Shown here: in pieces, positions 11,001-21,880 of the stretch
Layout: each line of letters begins with the position of its first letter
Position numbering within the stretch: position 1 is the first letter of the stretch
Assembly: GCA_031213475.1 (NCBI GenBank)
Contig: JARUPZ010000024.1
Coordinates: 2,205,403-2,269,402, forward strand
Length of the DNA: 64,000 bases
Direction: 5' to 3'
DNA from: Nereocystis luetkeana
Lineage: Eukaryota > Sar > Phaeophyceae > Laminariales > Laminariaceae
Program-made: the position numbers and the translations under genes
The notes under the pieces: generated by a model
Told to the model about the DNA's origin: nothing
Seen by the model: the letters and a program-made list of their open reading frames with translations, nothing else
Database searches by the model: none

Positions 11001-13079
11001 CCATGCGACTCGCCCAATACTTCACACTTCGCTTCGCGCATGGTGCAACAAGCAATGTCCGCCTGGTCGGCGAAAACCCGACGTGCTCCGTCCGGGCAGG
11101 TAGGGATGCCAGGGTATATGGTGATACGACTACGGCCGTGCATGACATGAGTAGTACACCTCTACCCCGCCCCCCCCCTGTTTCCACCTCCTGGTGACTC
11201 AGGGCATCGCGGCACTTTGCCTCACGGAGGGACCCATCCGAGTGATAATCGTGGACTCGGTCATCGCGCTTTTCCGGGTCGATTTCAGCGGCCGCGGCGA
11301 CCTGTCAGTGAGGCAGCAGAAGCTGGGACGACACCTGTCGAGCTTGCTGCAGATGGCAGCGGTAAGGGGCGCGCATGTTTTTTCCCCCGTTTGGACTGTT
11401 TCCCAACAAACAACCTCCGACAGGTCATCGATTCCCACTCCACTCATGATCTAGATGTTTGTCAGTGCCCCTTTTGTACATACATCATGATGCACATCTT
11501 TCAGAGGAGCTTCGTACGTCATGATGTACTAGGTTTCCTCTGGACAGAGCAAATTCGATTATCTGGATATTTCAGGGCCGATAGGCTCCTGGTCTGTACG
11601 ATCCATACGGCTCATCGTGTTGCGTGAAGGGGAGCCATATAACCTGCCCGATCTACTAGTAGGATTTGCTCGCCTGGGTGGGGTACAGAGCTTCTGAAGT
11701 GATGGGCCGGAGAAAGGTTAAGTGTTACCCGTATTTATCGTAGCACTTTTTCGGCCAAAATTATATTTCTGACCGACCAAGCTCCTTATTAAGCCAATAT
11801 CGTTGGAATAACATTTTTGTTTTTCTTATTTTTTGTGATCTATCTATTATTTGGGTAGGCTTTGCGATTGTTCATCGACCTGCATTTTTATCTCTTTCTA
11901 AACAAAAGTGTTTTTGGTGGGGTACAAAGCTTCTGAAGTGAGGGGCCACAGAAAAGTTAAGTGCCATCCCTGTCTATCGTAGCACGCGTCTGTCTATTGA
12001 TGGTCTGGATCGTGATCTGTCTGTCATGTAGAATTACCCCGACTAAAGCTCCGTCGCTCTCATGCTCTTCCGCAGGAGCCCGGCAAAAACGAAAGGCAGG
12101 GATGTGTACTCGAGACCCTTGGTCCAGCTCAGCCCCAATATAATGCTTGACACAGAGTTGGTTTTAAGTTGTACCAGGTAAACCCTTTTCACCCCGACAC
12201 TCCTGGGGTCAACTTATCACGCTAACCATGACCGACGAATGAGTTTGTGCTCGCGACCCGACCAAGATGTCTATGCACTAATCCTAAAACAAATACTCGA
12301 AGCATGTACGGGTAAAATTATATAGTATGCTCACTTAAGGGGCTCAAGCTGCCTTAACATTTCGGCCCAAAAACTGCAGTCCCTAGCCGAGGGATGATTC
12401 TCCCCCCGCCCCGTCCGTTTGGCTGCAACTTGCTTCACCTGAAGGACCTCAACGTAGCGGTGGTGTTGGTGAACCAGTGCATGTCGGACCCCGGGGCCAT
12501 GGCCATGTTCGCCACGGTCAAGCCGGTGGGGGGGCACGTGCTGGCACACGCCAGCACGACAAGGGTCCACCTCAAGAAGGGCAGGGTGAGACACATCATC
12601 CGACGGGGACCGGAAGGGATACGAAAGCTGGCGTTGACTCGCGTGAATTATTTTGATCATGCCGTACGAGCTTGAAGTACCCCCTAGTTATTTTCGAAGC
12701 TATATGTCGTGGCGCTTATCGAAACAACCCGTCTATCGTCTAGCCTAGAAGTGCAAGCTCGAATGTCAAGACAATATCGGCGAAGCCTTCCACATGATGG
12801 GCGTCAGGTGCGACCTCTGGTTAGGCTCGACATTACTTGCGTCGAGAGGCACGACAAGCGGGTCACCCCTGTGTATCACGCTGCTTCCCAAGCTGAGTAG
12901 AGACTACTCAATCGATTGAACTCAAATTTTACGTTTACTTTTGTAAAACGTCTATATAAACCACAAAATTTTACATGCAGGGAGATGAGCGGGTGGCGAA
13001 GCTGTTCGACAGTCCATCCATGCCTGAGGCGGAGTGCTCCTTCAAGATCACCAACGGGGGCATCATGGACACGGATTGA
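1939..13079 (+). CDS. DMC1: DMC1-type meiotic recombinase (RecA/RAD51 family), six exons visible, 5' end missing
   Basis: DMC1 forms ATP-dependent filaments on single-stranded DNA and drives strand exchange between homologues in meiosis. Visible exons are 1939-2079, 7506-7670, 9261-9407, 11203-11361, 12445-12585 and 12981-13079. All joins are phase 0 with GT/AG ends, giving 283 residues. In order they encode a helix-hairpin-helix segment ([16 protein letters not shown]), Walker A GEFRSGKT at about residues 73-80, [13 protein letters not shown], Walker B VIIVDS at about 165-170, then [20 protein letters not shown], the [12 protein letters not shown] loop and a C-terminal [11 protein letters not shown]. 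The [11 protein letters not shown] stretch is typical of DMC1 rather than RAD51, which has ALYRTDYSGRG. Family members are about 340 residues, so roughly 60 N-terminal residues are absent and must lie in unrecognised exon(s) before 1939 or outside the window. The C-terminus ends in MDTD rather than the usual DAKD/E. The assignment is sure for the family and strong for DMC1. Confidence 0.93.
2537..4110. repeat. GATC-rich satellite inside the first visible DMC1 intron
   Basis: Roughly 35 degenerate units of about 43-45 bp built on gatctgtatgatctagatc, then acatacatgtttcgccaggtggg. The array is interrupted at about 3130-3420 by unrelated sequence. Related words (gatctagatcatg, gatcggtgatctg) recur at 39940-40320, 51010-51115 and 53560-53935. 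Confidence 0.85.
4915..5165. repeat. TGCAAGC/TGCATGC repeat cluster
   Basis: Clustered words tgcaagcttgcatg and tgcatgcaagttca. Other clusters lie at 6975-7060 and 35720-35995, where they form a long hairpin. It is probably one dispersed element family. Confidence 0.55.
5190..5370. repeat. CAGCGACCTAGAG minisatellite, block 1
   Basis: Degenerate units of about 25-30 bp centred on acagcgacctagag followed by a ttttcaa-like spacer. Further blocks are at about 5625-5700 and 6570-6870, the array being split by other DNA including a MITE. Confidence 0.6.
6100..6201. mobile_element. MITE family A copy
   Basis: About 100-bp element with inverted ends cgggggaccatagttaacag and ctattaactatggccccccg, and an interior of ataaaaacctttatatttaa type. 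Family A has at least eleven recognisable copies here, with a consensus terminal repeat near ttacgggggaccatagttaa. Confidence 0.85.
6570..6870. repeat. CAGCGACCTAGAG minisatellite, block 2
   Basis: About ten degenerate copies of the same 25-30 bp unit as at 5190-5370. It is followed at 6880-6915 by a short ggttagggt-like run. Confidence 0.6.
7506..7670 (+). CDS. DMC1: DMC1 exon: Walker A
   Basis: Acceptor tacgtag at 7505; donor AGG|GTAAGG after 7670; 55 codons. It carries [18 protein letters not shown], then [20 protein letters not shown], the P-loop block of the family. It ends GGAEGR, where relatives have PGGK/GGEGK before the YIDTEG block. Confidence 0.95.
8050..8290. mobile_element. Diverged MITE family B copy
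   Basis: Related ends (cggtacgatagataggg and ccaccgtagcatgcgtc). It keeps the caggctccttaaccaaa motif near one end and caaccgaaggagctcc near the other. A second diverged copy follows at about 8345-8615, with ends gctacagcagaggtgcacc and tacctctatcgcggaacgcg. Confidence 0.6.
9261..9407 (+). CDS. DMC1: DMC1 exon: DTEG block
   Basis: Acceptor ttgtaaacag at 9260; donor CAT|GTGAGA after 9407; 49 codons. It reads [20 protein letters not shown] and continues to [10 protein letters not shown], which aligns without a gap to YEHQFNLLL of DMC1. A small tandem repeat with the same gctcatgtgagacag core starts right at the donor. Confidence 0.95.
9400..9550 (+). repeat. Short tandem repeat starting at a DMC1 donor site
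   Basis: About three units of gctcatgtgagacagac followed by gatatatcagcagaggg-like sequence. The first unit overlaps the CAT|GTGAGA donor at 9407, so extra gtgaga donor-like sites follow it. Confidence 0.6.
9633..9878. mobile_element. MITE family B copy (DMC1 intron)
   Basis: About 245-bp element with inverted ends gcgttctacgatagaggt and acctctatcgtagaacgc. The interior has gaggagctcc-like and cgacgattttgggttaagga motifs. Family B is a second, longer non-autonomous family. It shows no coding sequence, so an autonomous partner must be elsewhere. Confidence 0.85.
10337..10556. mobile_element. MITE family A copy carrying a nested second copy
   Basis: The outer copy begins attacgggggaccatgttaa and ends tactatggtcccccgtaac. 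A complete inner copy (about 10374-10479) sits in its middle. Removing the inner copy restores the usual family A interior (aatattgtta joined to agtaaaaata). Confidence 0.85.
10946..11181 (+). mobile_element. Dispersed element D, upstream of a DMC1 acceptor
   Basis: Contains cgacgtgctccgtccggg, then atacgactacggccgtgcat, then a C-rich tail (cccgcccccccc) about 20 bp before the 3' splice site at 11202. The 5' part (gtccacctcacaagcg) is shared with the 52670 copy. Confidence 0.75.
11203..11361 (+). CDS. DMC1: DMC1 exon: Walker B and DMC1 signature
   Basis: Acceptor gtgactcag at 11202; donor GCG|GTAAGG after 11361; 53 codons. It contains [20 protein letters not shown] copy of dispersed element D ends about 20-30 bp before the acceptor. 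Confidence 0.96.
11722..11992. mobile_element. Diverged MITE family B copy (DMC1 intron)
   Basis: Ends tatttatcgtagcact and tctatcgtagcacgcgtct, with internal gaccaagctccttatt and ttctgaagtgaggggcc. It belongs to the subfamily seen at 8050-8290. Confidence 0.6.
12445..12585 (+). CDS. DMC1: DMC1 exon: NQ/L2 loop region
   Basis: Acceptor cacctgaag at 12444; donor AGG|GTGAGA after 12585; 47 codons. It reads [11 protein letters not shown], then [20 protein letters not shown] and [12 protein letters not shown]. The DNA-binding L2 loop is between NQ and GGHV. Confidence 0.95.
12981..13079 (+). CDS. DMC1: DMC1 terminal exon
   Basis: Acceptor tacatgcag at 12980; stop TGA at 13077-13079. It encodes [20 protein letters not shown], then [12 protein letters not shown], matching the family's C-terminal strand (PEAEASFQITxGGI). 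Confidence 0.94.
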   Translation, partial: GDERVAKLFDSPSMPEAECSFKITNGGIMDTD

Positions 13080-13608
13080 CTGATATACCTCCTCTTCTTG
13101 TTGCCCACCACCAACACACGCAAATTTGGAGCCAAAACAATCTCGTCTCTTACGAGCGCCAAGGCATCCGCTTAGCATTTTCGTATTAGATCTGTAGCAC
13201 TAGCAGTGGTGGTGGTGGTAGTGGTGGTGGTAGTGGTAGGCGACAGCACCAGACATTATTTGGTTCGTCATTGGAGGTCACGACTTTTCTTTTGTGTGGT
13301 CGCAGAAAAATAGGATGTATATCTGCATCAGCATTCCTGTATTCAAAGCAGTAGTTTACGCTGAAGTTCCAGAGAGAGGGAGCAGATCATTGTGCGTGCG
13401 CGGTATACGTAGGAATATATGGTACGAGCTGCCTCCTGGGTGTTTAGATGGCCATGGACGTGGTTACGTTTTTGTTTGGCAGGGCCGAACCGAATGCCTG
13501 TTCTTAGGACCCTCTAGTTCGGTTGTCGGACATTTTTTCGCTTTGTTAGCGCCAGCACGGATGGAGTTATGTAGTTCCAGCAGGTTGGGATCCGTGGCGC
13601 GGTAGGGC

Positions 13609-13849
13609 GCGTTCTACAATAGAGGTAGCACATTTCCGCTCAAATGTTTTCTCAATGACGGGGTTCCTTAGCCCAAAATCGTCGGAATGCCAATCTTGTT
13701 AAAAAAAACATTTTTTTAATACTTGGGCCATGAGAGCATTCATCGGGATGCAATTGGATTTTTGCTGAGGTCAGTTTTGGGGTGAGGTATGGAGCTCCTT
13801 AAGTTAGGAGCCTCATAAACATTAGAGAGAAACTCTATCGTAGAACGCC
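13609..13849. mobile_element. MITE family B copy
   Basis: Ends gcgttctacaatagaggtag and aactctatcgtagaacgc. The interior has ccaaaatcgtcggaatgcca and ggtatggagctccttaagt. It lies about 530 bp past the DMC1 stop. Confidence 0.85.
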
Positions 13850-14639
13850 TCGTAGGGGTTTTTCTCGATTATAGTATAGGCCAAACATTTCTCAGTGACA
13901 GAGCTCCTTTGCCGGGGAGGATCTACCCAATTAATTTGTGTTGCACGGAAGTGTGAGGATATTCTGTACCCGGTAGCTTTTATGCATGAAGGATGGTATA
14001 CACTTACTTCAGAGCGCGGCAGTGCGAAGCTGCACGCCGTTTCGCCCGTGTGTAGGCGTTGGGTTGATCCAAGTTCCGACCGTGAACGAATGGAACGATT
14101 TTCCTACGTATTGGTTGGTACGTACGAAGTACCGGGGTGATACTACTGTACAATACCTGCGTATATAGTATTTTTCTCGAAATCTGTATACTTACGAGAG
14201 GACCGACACAGACTGCACGACGTGGCTTCACCACCGCTGCCAGTCACCTACTACTACTACTGTACGCGCGAGGGGGTGCATCCATCCACCCCTGTGTTAT
14301 TTGGATAGGAGTGGGACAAAAACGTGTGTAGCTTGATCATGGCAGGTGCGGAGAGATAAAGGGGGGGGTTGAAACAATGCGTAGAAGGGGGGGGGGGGGG
14401 GCGGTTTATACCAGGCGGGTATTTGGCTGCGCAGAAATGAAGGAGAGGGCTATGATGTCGACCGCATCGCATGCATCGTCGGCCTCGAGTGTGATCGACA
14501 GCAGCCGATCGAACCAACCATGTTCGAGTCAGGGGGTTGACTTCTCTCGAAGTTCTCTCTCGCTGCGAAGAAATGAGCGGCACCGCCGTGTATGCCGCCC
14601 GACCTTCGTCCCGACCCTTCTGCCTTCCCGGCGATTTTT

Positions 14640-14890
14640 CGAAACAATTGGCAATATTCCATGGAAATCAACGAGCATAGCATCCGTGGAAATGCCGAAC
14701 CCTGTGGACGATGAAAACGAAGCCACGTGCCTTATCAAAATGCGCGGGAGGAGGCATGAAGACACCTGTCGCCATGGCTTGTCCAGAATGCCGCCGTGGG
14801 TAAACCCCTCCCACGAGTTGGTGAGCTGGAAAGAAGTTGCAAAGATCACCATTAATCCGTTGAATAAGAAAATAAGCCTTGAACGCGGCA
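14640..14890 (+). mobile_element. SINE-like body fragment
   Basis: Shares tggcttgtccagaatgccgc, gaaatcaacgagcat and gagctggaaagaa with the units at 40381-40735 and, inverted, 39585-39810. No tRNA-like head or A-rich tail was clear here. Confidence 0.5.
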
Positions 14891-15037
14891 AGGTAAGGGA
14901 GACTACAGTAGCGGGCGATCGACGGAAAAACCGAAACCTTCCGCCAGCTGACTCTACGTCGAAGGCTGCCGCTATGCATGTTTCATATCAGGACTACAGT
15001 ACTTCGTATGACCATGCACTTTTCGTAGCTCTCACCC

Positions 15038-15274
15038 GTTCTACGATAGAGGTAGCATATTTCAGCTATTTTGTTTCTGAAAGACGGGGTTCTTTGACCC
15101 CAAATCGTCGGAATACCAATCTTGATTTCGAAAAAAACGTTTGGAGACTTGGGCCATGGGATTATTCGCCACGATGCATTTCGATTTTTGCGAAAGTAAG
15201 GTTTCGGGTGAGGTATGGAGCTCCTTAAGTGAGGAGCCTCAGAAAATTTGAGGCAAACCTCTATCGTAGAACGC
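15038..15274. mobile_element. MITE family B copy
   Basis: Ends cgttctacgatagaggtagc and cctctatcgtagaacg, same orientation as the 13609 copy. It forms the tail of a 283-codon open frame (14377-15228) that is therefore not a gene. Confidence 0.87.
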
Positions 15275-15617
15275 CTCCTCTATGAGGAGTGAGCATGAGC
15301 CTTTCTACGATAGGAGGAGGGTGCTCAAATTCGGTCAGGTCCCTCACACGCGCAACCCCATATTCCATATATATTGCTGTACCTCACACCAGAATAACCC
15401 GATTCTGAAAATAAATGTGCACAATCTACCCCATGCCGTTGAGTCATCCCATGGGCCAAATTATCATAATCGATACCCTGGTACTAAATATACGTTCGTA
15501 CTCGACGAGTTTGATTTTCGTTCCAGAATCCAAGCGGTTGCTCGTGTTCTGTTTCCGTTCAAAGTGGTACAAAATGGTACCATACGTAAACGACGCAAGG
15601 CTACCTCACACTCGTGT

Positions 15618-15900
15618 TATAAAGGCTACCCTGGACTGGGTGTAGTCGATGGATATATATGTTGTTCCGCTACAGCTCAGTATGGGTACCACCCTCCTCA
15701 CATTTGGCGCCGTCGAGGGCACGGGTTCGAATCTCACTTCGTACGTTTCTATTTATTTTAGAAACAAACGCTTGCGCGTGCGTGGGTCCCTAAATGTATA
15801 CCTGGTATATATTATATATATATATTTCTCCTTGGTTCCCCGGGTATTGAAACGAAGTGTGTATAGTTCAACGTATGGCCGTATGTATGCGGTATGATAC
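15618..15900 (+). mobile_element. tRNA-derived SINE-like unit 1
   Basis: The head has a box-A-like tacagctcagtatgggtac and box-B-like cgggttcgaatctcac about 50 bp later, the spacing of a Pol III promoter in tRNA. It does not fold as an intact tRNA. The unit starts taccctggactgggtgta, as does the next one. Confidence 0.55.
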
Positions 15901-15947
15901 CAAACTTTAAAATATCCCTCGGTTCAGAGGGGGGGGTGTCGTGAGGA

Positions 15948-16180
15948 TTTACCCTGGGCTGGGTAATCGATCGACATTTTACCCTTATAGCTCAGTAGGT
16001 AGCACCTTCACATGCATAGGCCGTGTGCAATTCGAAGTTTGAGGTAAACAAAACAAAAACAAGGAAAACGAAATCCCGCTGCATCTACAACAAGCAGATA
16101 GATGGGGAACGGAGAAAAAAACGGAACAACAACACCAAACCAAAAATCGAAAATCTCGTCTCCCTTATACATATACCTGG
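15948..16180 (+). mobile_element. tRNA-derived SINE-like unit 2
   Basis: Starts taccctgggctgggtaat, then tatagctcagtaggtagcac (box A) and tgcaattcgaagtttgagg (decayed box B), then an A-rich stretch. It is about 330 bp after unit 1 in the same orientation. Confidence 0.55.
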
Positions 16181-17022
16181 TATATCTCCAGCCACAACCA
16201 ATCAATGCCCACGCCAAACCTCTGCCCTTCCCCTTCAATATCCTATCAGACCAGTCTAGTACCCCAATCAAGCCCTTCCTCTCCTGTTCCCGCTTTCATC
16301 TCACGTACGTACGTCAGTGTGGGAAATATTTCAGGAGCATCTCTTACTGAATGTTGTAGTAGTACTCGTAGTAGTAGTAAAAGTGGCACACGCATGTACA
16401 TGCATTTAGTTTGATCGATTTGGCAATCTCAACAAAGAAACGGGATACACACATACATACACGTTTGCAACGGCATATTATTTAAGCAGAACTGCCAAAT
16501 AACTACAGGCATTAATCTGCGACGCAGCCAGTCTGTGGGCATTCGACTTCTACCGGGGGGGGGGTGTTAAGAGATACCTGGTAGGCACGAGCAGCCTCAT
16601 GGCGCATCGTACTGGCAATTAATTGGAGAGTATGGGATAATGATATTCGCCTGGTCCTCGATAAGGCCTCTCATTGGGTCGGGGATAGGGGACCGTTTTA
16701 CGGTAAAAATGTTGCCATCCCGCCCCTGAGTATTGCGGATGTACCCGTGGTAGGTTCGGGCCAGTTTCTCGATTCAGATGCAGGGGTTTTCATCCGAAAA
16801 TAAATGTCAGTTTTTGTTTTTAGGATCGGCTAATTTTGTTCTATCGAAAGTGCCAACGCACCAACACACATCCCGTTTTTTTTTACGAATATATATGCCC
16901 TGAGTAAAACTGCAAATTCGCGTTCTCGATTTCTTTTATTTCAATATTCTCCGCTTCTGTGGTAGCCTTGAAATATAATTATTGGCAGCATTTTCGGTGA
17001 GGATTCAAAATAGCCTTTCTCA

Positions 17023-17207
17023 AAATATGAAAATCCTGCAATAATATCAGAGAACCACATTCTCACACGATGTTGAGTACGTAAACTATTACAAAATTGT
17101 AGCGATACCATGCTTTAATTGTCCTACGACGTACTGTATACTTATCTTCAACATCGTGTCTACTATAATAAAATGTGGTTTTCTGATATTGCAGGATTTT
17201 ACATCTC
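17023..17207. repeat. Hairpin element (inverted repeat)
   Basis: Left arm aaaatcctgcaataatatca continuing to cacacgatgttga. The right arm (17148-17207) is its near reverse complement, containing caacatcgtgt and tgatattgcaggatttt. Arms are about 50-60 bp around a 60-bp loop. There is no coding content. Confidence 0.7.
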
Positions 17208-18958
17208 GAAAATGGCAATTCTCGGTCTTTTCCGAAAACGGTATTCCTTCAAGGATACCACACAAAGAGCCGGAAAAAGAAAGAAACGCACAATCGAGAA
17301 CAGGAGTTTTCGTATTTACTCAGTCTCGGGACATCGTTGGAAAAAACGGCGTGTGAACGGTAGTCTTGGTTCTTCCAACACAACATGAGGCAGACTATAA
17401 AAACTACGGCGACATTCTCAGATGGAAACCCTGTAGTGTGGGATATAAAATGGTGGGAGCGCCTCCCGCTGCCGGTGCCACCACCCCCCCCCCTGCTCCA
17501 CAACAAGTGAAAGTAAGTATCTCGCAGTATGATTTCTGAAACGCTTTGCTTCTTCATGTATACTCTACTCTCTGAGAGAAAAGACATTTTTTTTTAGCTC
17601 GCAGTTTTCTGGATGGTCATTTGTTTCAAGTTGGAAATTTGTATGTACTTCGGACCATATCTTCACGAGGAGAGTGACGACGTCACCATACGCTCTGGCA
17701 AGGACACGCTTCTTCTTGACAAAGTTCTTCTTGTTGCTTATCTCATGGGAGCTCAACGATAGAGGGGTCGAGAGATCAGAGTGTGCCAGAGGGGGGCAGT
17801 CGAGTGCCAGACTGCCCCCTGGGCCATGTATCTTTATACATGTACAATCTACCAGACGTTTCCGTTGCTTGCTATTCATAACACGTACGTGACGTGATCT
17901 CATACAAATAGAACGCGGTATCTGCCTGCCTCCTCATCATACTGATACGATCTATAGTAACACGGCACGCCTCATCATGCTGGTACGTATTGCACCGCCT
18001 TGCAGCTACTGGTACGTGATACAATCACAATCACCGGGGATGTATCACAATCATCGTTTGTTATTATTAATAATAGCTGCTATTGTCACCATCCGTTGCT
18101 TTCCGGGAGAAGATACACACCGGTCGCGCAGTGCTTAGAGGTCCAAGCTCGTTCGCAGCGGAACGAGCCAAAGGCGCAAAGCGATGCCGCCCAAAAAATA
18201 CAACAGTAACAGCACCAACAACCACACACACACAGCATCAACAAGAAAAGGTCGTCGGCGCCACACGAAATGCCCACCAAGTAGGCACACACAACGCGCA
18301 TTTCCAGCATCTACTATCTACTACAAGCAGAGGCCCATCGCATTTGCCTGTTTTTGATCCTGCATCGCTCTCGTGCAAAATTTCCTACAATAACAAACGA
18401 AACAACGAGTTCGTAGGAGAGAAACAACAGGAAAAACGTGAATATAACTACTACGAGTACATACTACTCGTACAACAACAACAAAAATTGACAGCAGCAG
18501 AACCTTACGTAGGACTGAGAATGCAAACAACACCAAGCCATCTCCCACACGATCGTAGATAGACTCTTCCGCTGCGAGGTGAGTATCAAACACGAACACG
18601 GACGTCGTAACGTGCCGATGATACCCCCTTCCCCCCCGTGGATAAAAAAAGGGGTTTCGTTCCTACAGAGGCCTGCTGTTATTTACCTCACCCCGCCCAT
18701 GCCCCCCCCCGCGCCCTACAGATACACTCGGTCGCCACATGACCACCCGATGTTTCCCTCCCCCGCTCCGCCCGCCCGTCCACAAGCTCACGTTGCGGTC
18801 ATGACCAATCGATACACCCGCTTCCCTGTACCCTAGTTCCCCGACACAAGGGGCCCATGACCAGCCGACACCCCCCTCCCATCTTCAAACATACATACAT
18901 GCATAGGCTGTGATCAGGAGCAATCGACAAGGCCGAAGTGTGTGGCATGAGTGTACGT

Positions 18959-19075
18959 CTTACGGGGGACCATATCATCAGCAGTGGTCAGGACTCGTGA
19001 TAATATACCCAAAAACCTATGCCTGGTATATTTCAGTTTTTTCACTGAGCATAGTTACTTGGTCCTGACTTAACT
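18959..19075. mobile_element. Diverged MITE family A copy
   Basis: It keeps the left end ttacgggggaccatat and the internal acccaaaaacctatg. The right end (cttggtcctgacttaa) is decayed. A similarly decayed copy covers about 39136-39277. Confidence 0.5.
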
Positions 19076-20589
19076 CTGTTCTCTAGGGATAGTTTTCGAG
19101 TGTGCCGGAGTCGAAAAAATGAAGAAACAGCACCGTGTGCTGCTGTGCTTTCCTTCTCCCTCTCGAAAGCGGGGGCTATACTCGACACCTTCCGCCCCTC
19201 CCTCCCTCCTGCGTAATCCCCTCTTCCTCCGTTCGCTCGCCGCATGGCAGCATTCATTGCCCGAACACGCTCGTTCACGGCTTCAAAAATCGGCGATTCG
19301 CGGCAAGCCTTGAGGCCCCTTTCCTCTGGGCGGCCCTGCCCCTCCCATCACCCTACCTCGAATACCAACTCCCGCACACCCCTATTTAACACTTCACATT
19401 TTCCCGACCACCACAACAGGCAATAGTACCGCAGAACAGCTACAACAACAACAACAACAACAAAAGGGTTCGACCTCAGGGGTCACCGAACATTTAACAC
19501 GACCACCCTGCCAGGGGGAGCACGTCGCAAAAACAAAATGCGAACAACGCCTCCTGTTGGCGGTGGTGGTGTTGGTTTGTTGGTTGTCGTTGTTGTTGTT
19601 GTGGGGTTTGTTGCTGTTTACTTCGCGATAGTATCGGCGGCGCGGTGTGTGCCCCCCTCCACGAACCGCCGAGGGCAGCAACGGGTAGACACTGCCTCCC
19701 CGCCTCTTGCCTGGGCCGCGAAATATAAAAGAAATAACAAAAACAATAATGACAATAAAATAGCAAAATCGAAAACGAAGAAGCAGGCAAATGCGGGAAG
19801 CCTTGACTGACAACAGTACGGTCGCCAGCCTGCCAGCTACAACAGCCAGCTTTACACGAGCGGCAGGCCAAGAGCGAGAAAAAAAAACGCACACGCACAA
19901 ATAAGACTAGGTGGCACACGCAGCACAGCACGGCACGGCACAGCACAGCAAGGCACACCACAACACAGCACACCACAGCAATGCAAGAGAAAAAGCCCAG
20001 ACAAGAACGTCAAAACTAAATCAACACCATTACTATTTAATAGTACTACTACGTGCTACTCACAGCCGCAGGCAGTAGCACGAGGACCATTACCTCGCCC
20101 CAGCCATAATTCGATACAGCGACCCCCGCCCCCCCCCCCCTCTTCTCCTTCTGGGGATGGATGTGAAACCCCACGGGGAGGCGTGTTGGATGCCGGAGGG
20201 CATACCGACCGTAAAGCGTTCGACAGCCCAATCGGCCTTTTCGCCTGTGCACTACTCCTGTGTGCTATTCACTCCTCCTCCTCCCCCTCCTCTTCTCATT
20301 TCCAAAAATATCTCTGACACACACGCGAACGGACTGCTGCCGCAGATGTAAACGCTGCCCGAAACACTTGTGCCACTATCAAGGAGCGGTTCGTTAAAAA
20401 CAATTAGCGAAGCTGCTTGAAAATTCTGAACGTCAAGCTTACGTTAAAAGGCGCACAAAGGCGTGGTGAGGGAGGGAGAGCCGGGTAGGAGACGGAAGTG
20501 AGGAACCCCCGCGTGAAAAAAGCCTCCATAAGGCTACGCTCCCCCCCCCCCCCCCCCCCGAACCAAGGCCCCGACATACTTACACCGGT

Positions 20590-21015
20590 ATCTTATTTGC
20601 GCCATCATTTCCGTGAAACGCCAGGACGAAACAAGTTATGGACTACCCATTCCCATATATGATACTCAATATTTCATCCCCAATCTGTCATTTCTAATGT
20701 TACTAATACTGCAATCCCGATACATATACTCCCAATATATCACCCCCGATATCCTTATCCCGGATACCTCTAGTCCGATATCCCATCCTCGATATATTAC
20801 CCCTATTACGTTATCCCTGATACCGGTGCATCCCATTCTAGGTATTCCATCCTCGATATCCTGATATATCCCAATCCCGACATCCCACCGTCGATATCTC
20901 ACACCCGATGTATCCCTTTCCCGACATATTGCCCCTTATATATCACCGCCGTCATTTAATCCCTGATATGCCCGCTTCTCGACATCCCAATCCCGAAATC
21001 CCCCGATGTCCCATT
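20590..21015 (+). repeat. CCCGATAT-type degenerate minisatellite
   Basis: Repeated words tcccgatatatcccc, atcccatcctcgatat and cgacatcccaatcccgaaat, roughly 13-30 bp apart. Confidence 0.55.
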
Positions 21016-21654
21016 CTCTCTACCGCTCCCGGGTCCCGCAGCCCTTTTGGAAGACCTGAAACCCAGTGCTTCAAAAAACAAAACAAATCCCGCGCTTGAC
21101 CCGAGGATTTTGTTCCCTCAAACGGGGGTGCAGCTCCCAACGGTTGACACTACACACAGCCTCACGCAGCACCAGCTATTGAGCTGGCTGCCTGCGACCA
21201 TGAGCAACGCCAGCCCCCCGCCACTCGGCGCCTTCCTCCCACCCACCCCCAACCTATCATTTTCGAGGAGAGTACGCCCGAACTCTTCAAGAACTCCAAT
21301 ACCCCCGGCCGGTTGCTGAGCTGGCCGTGGCCGTGACTACGGTCCACTCCTTTCTTACCCCCCCCCCCACCCCACCCGCAACTCCGACTAACGTACGCCC
21401 AAACTCTTAAAGAACTCCAATACGCTACTGTAGGTATGTGTCAACTACCGAAGTTGGCGGAGGAGGGGGTCGGGCCGGGAGGGTGCCCTGCCTTCCGCGC
21501 AGAATCCTTACGTGTATGCCTACGTATACCTACTGGTACGTCAACATTTCTACATACTCGAGCCAGAAGTAGTAGACAAATATTGAATTAGTAGCAGGGG
21601 GCGAAAAGGTTCCCGAAAACCTGCAGATCTCACCAAGTCTTACCCGTCTGGTCA

Positions 21655-21880
21655 ACCACCCCCCCCCCCCCGCCCTTCTCCCCCTCATCGCCCTCCTCCT
21701 CCTCCTCCTCCTCCTCTTCCTCCCTGCCTCCCTCGGATCCTCCTCCCCTCCCTCGGATCCTCCTCCCTCGGATACTCCTCCCTTCCCCCCCCCCCTCTTT
21801 CTCCTCCTGTTCCCCCTCACCCTCTTTCACCCCCCCCCCCCCCCCCTCATATTCTACCCCCCCCCCCTCCTTTCTCCCCT
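21655..21880 (+). repeat. Polypyrimidine tract with ctcggatcctcctccct units
   Basis: Almost pure C/T for about 220 bp, including runs of 10-19 C. Confidence 0.8.

Noticed and set aside
14377-15228. 283-codon plus-strand open frame
   Set aside because: It begins in a poly-G tract, passes through a SINE-like body and ends inside MITE B. The frame is an accident of repeats.
15690-15745. Functional tRNA gene
   Set aside because: Box A/B-like motifs are present, but the acceptor and anticodon stems do not pair. The same holds near 15990, 40390 and 40745; they fit SINE heads better.
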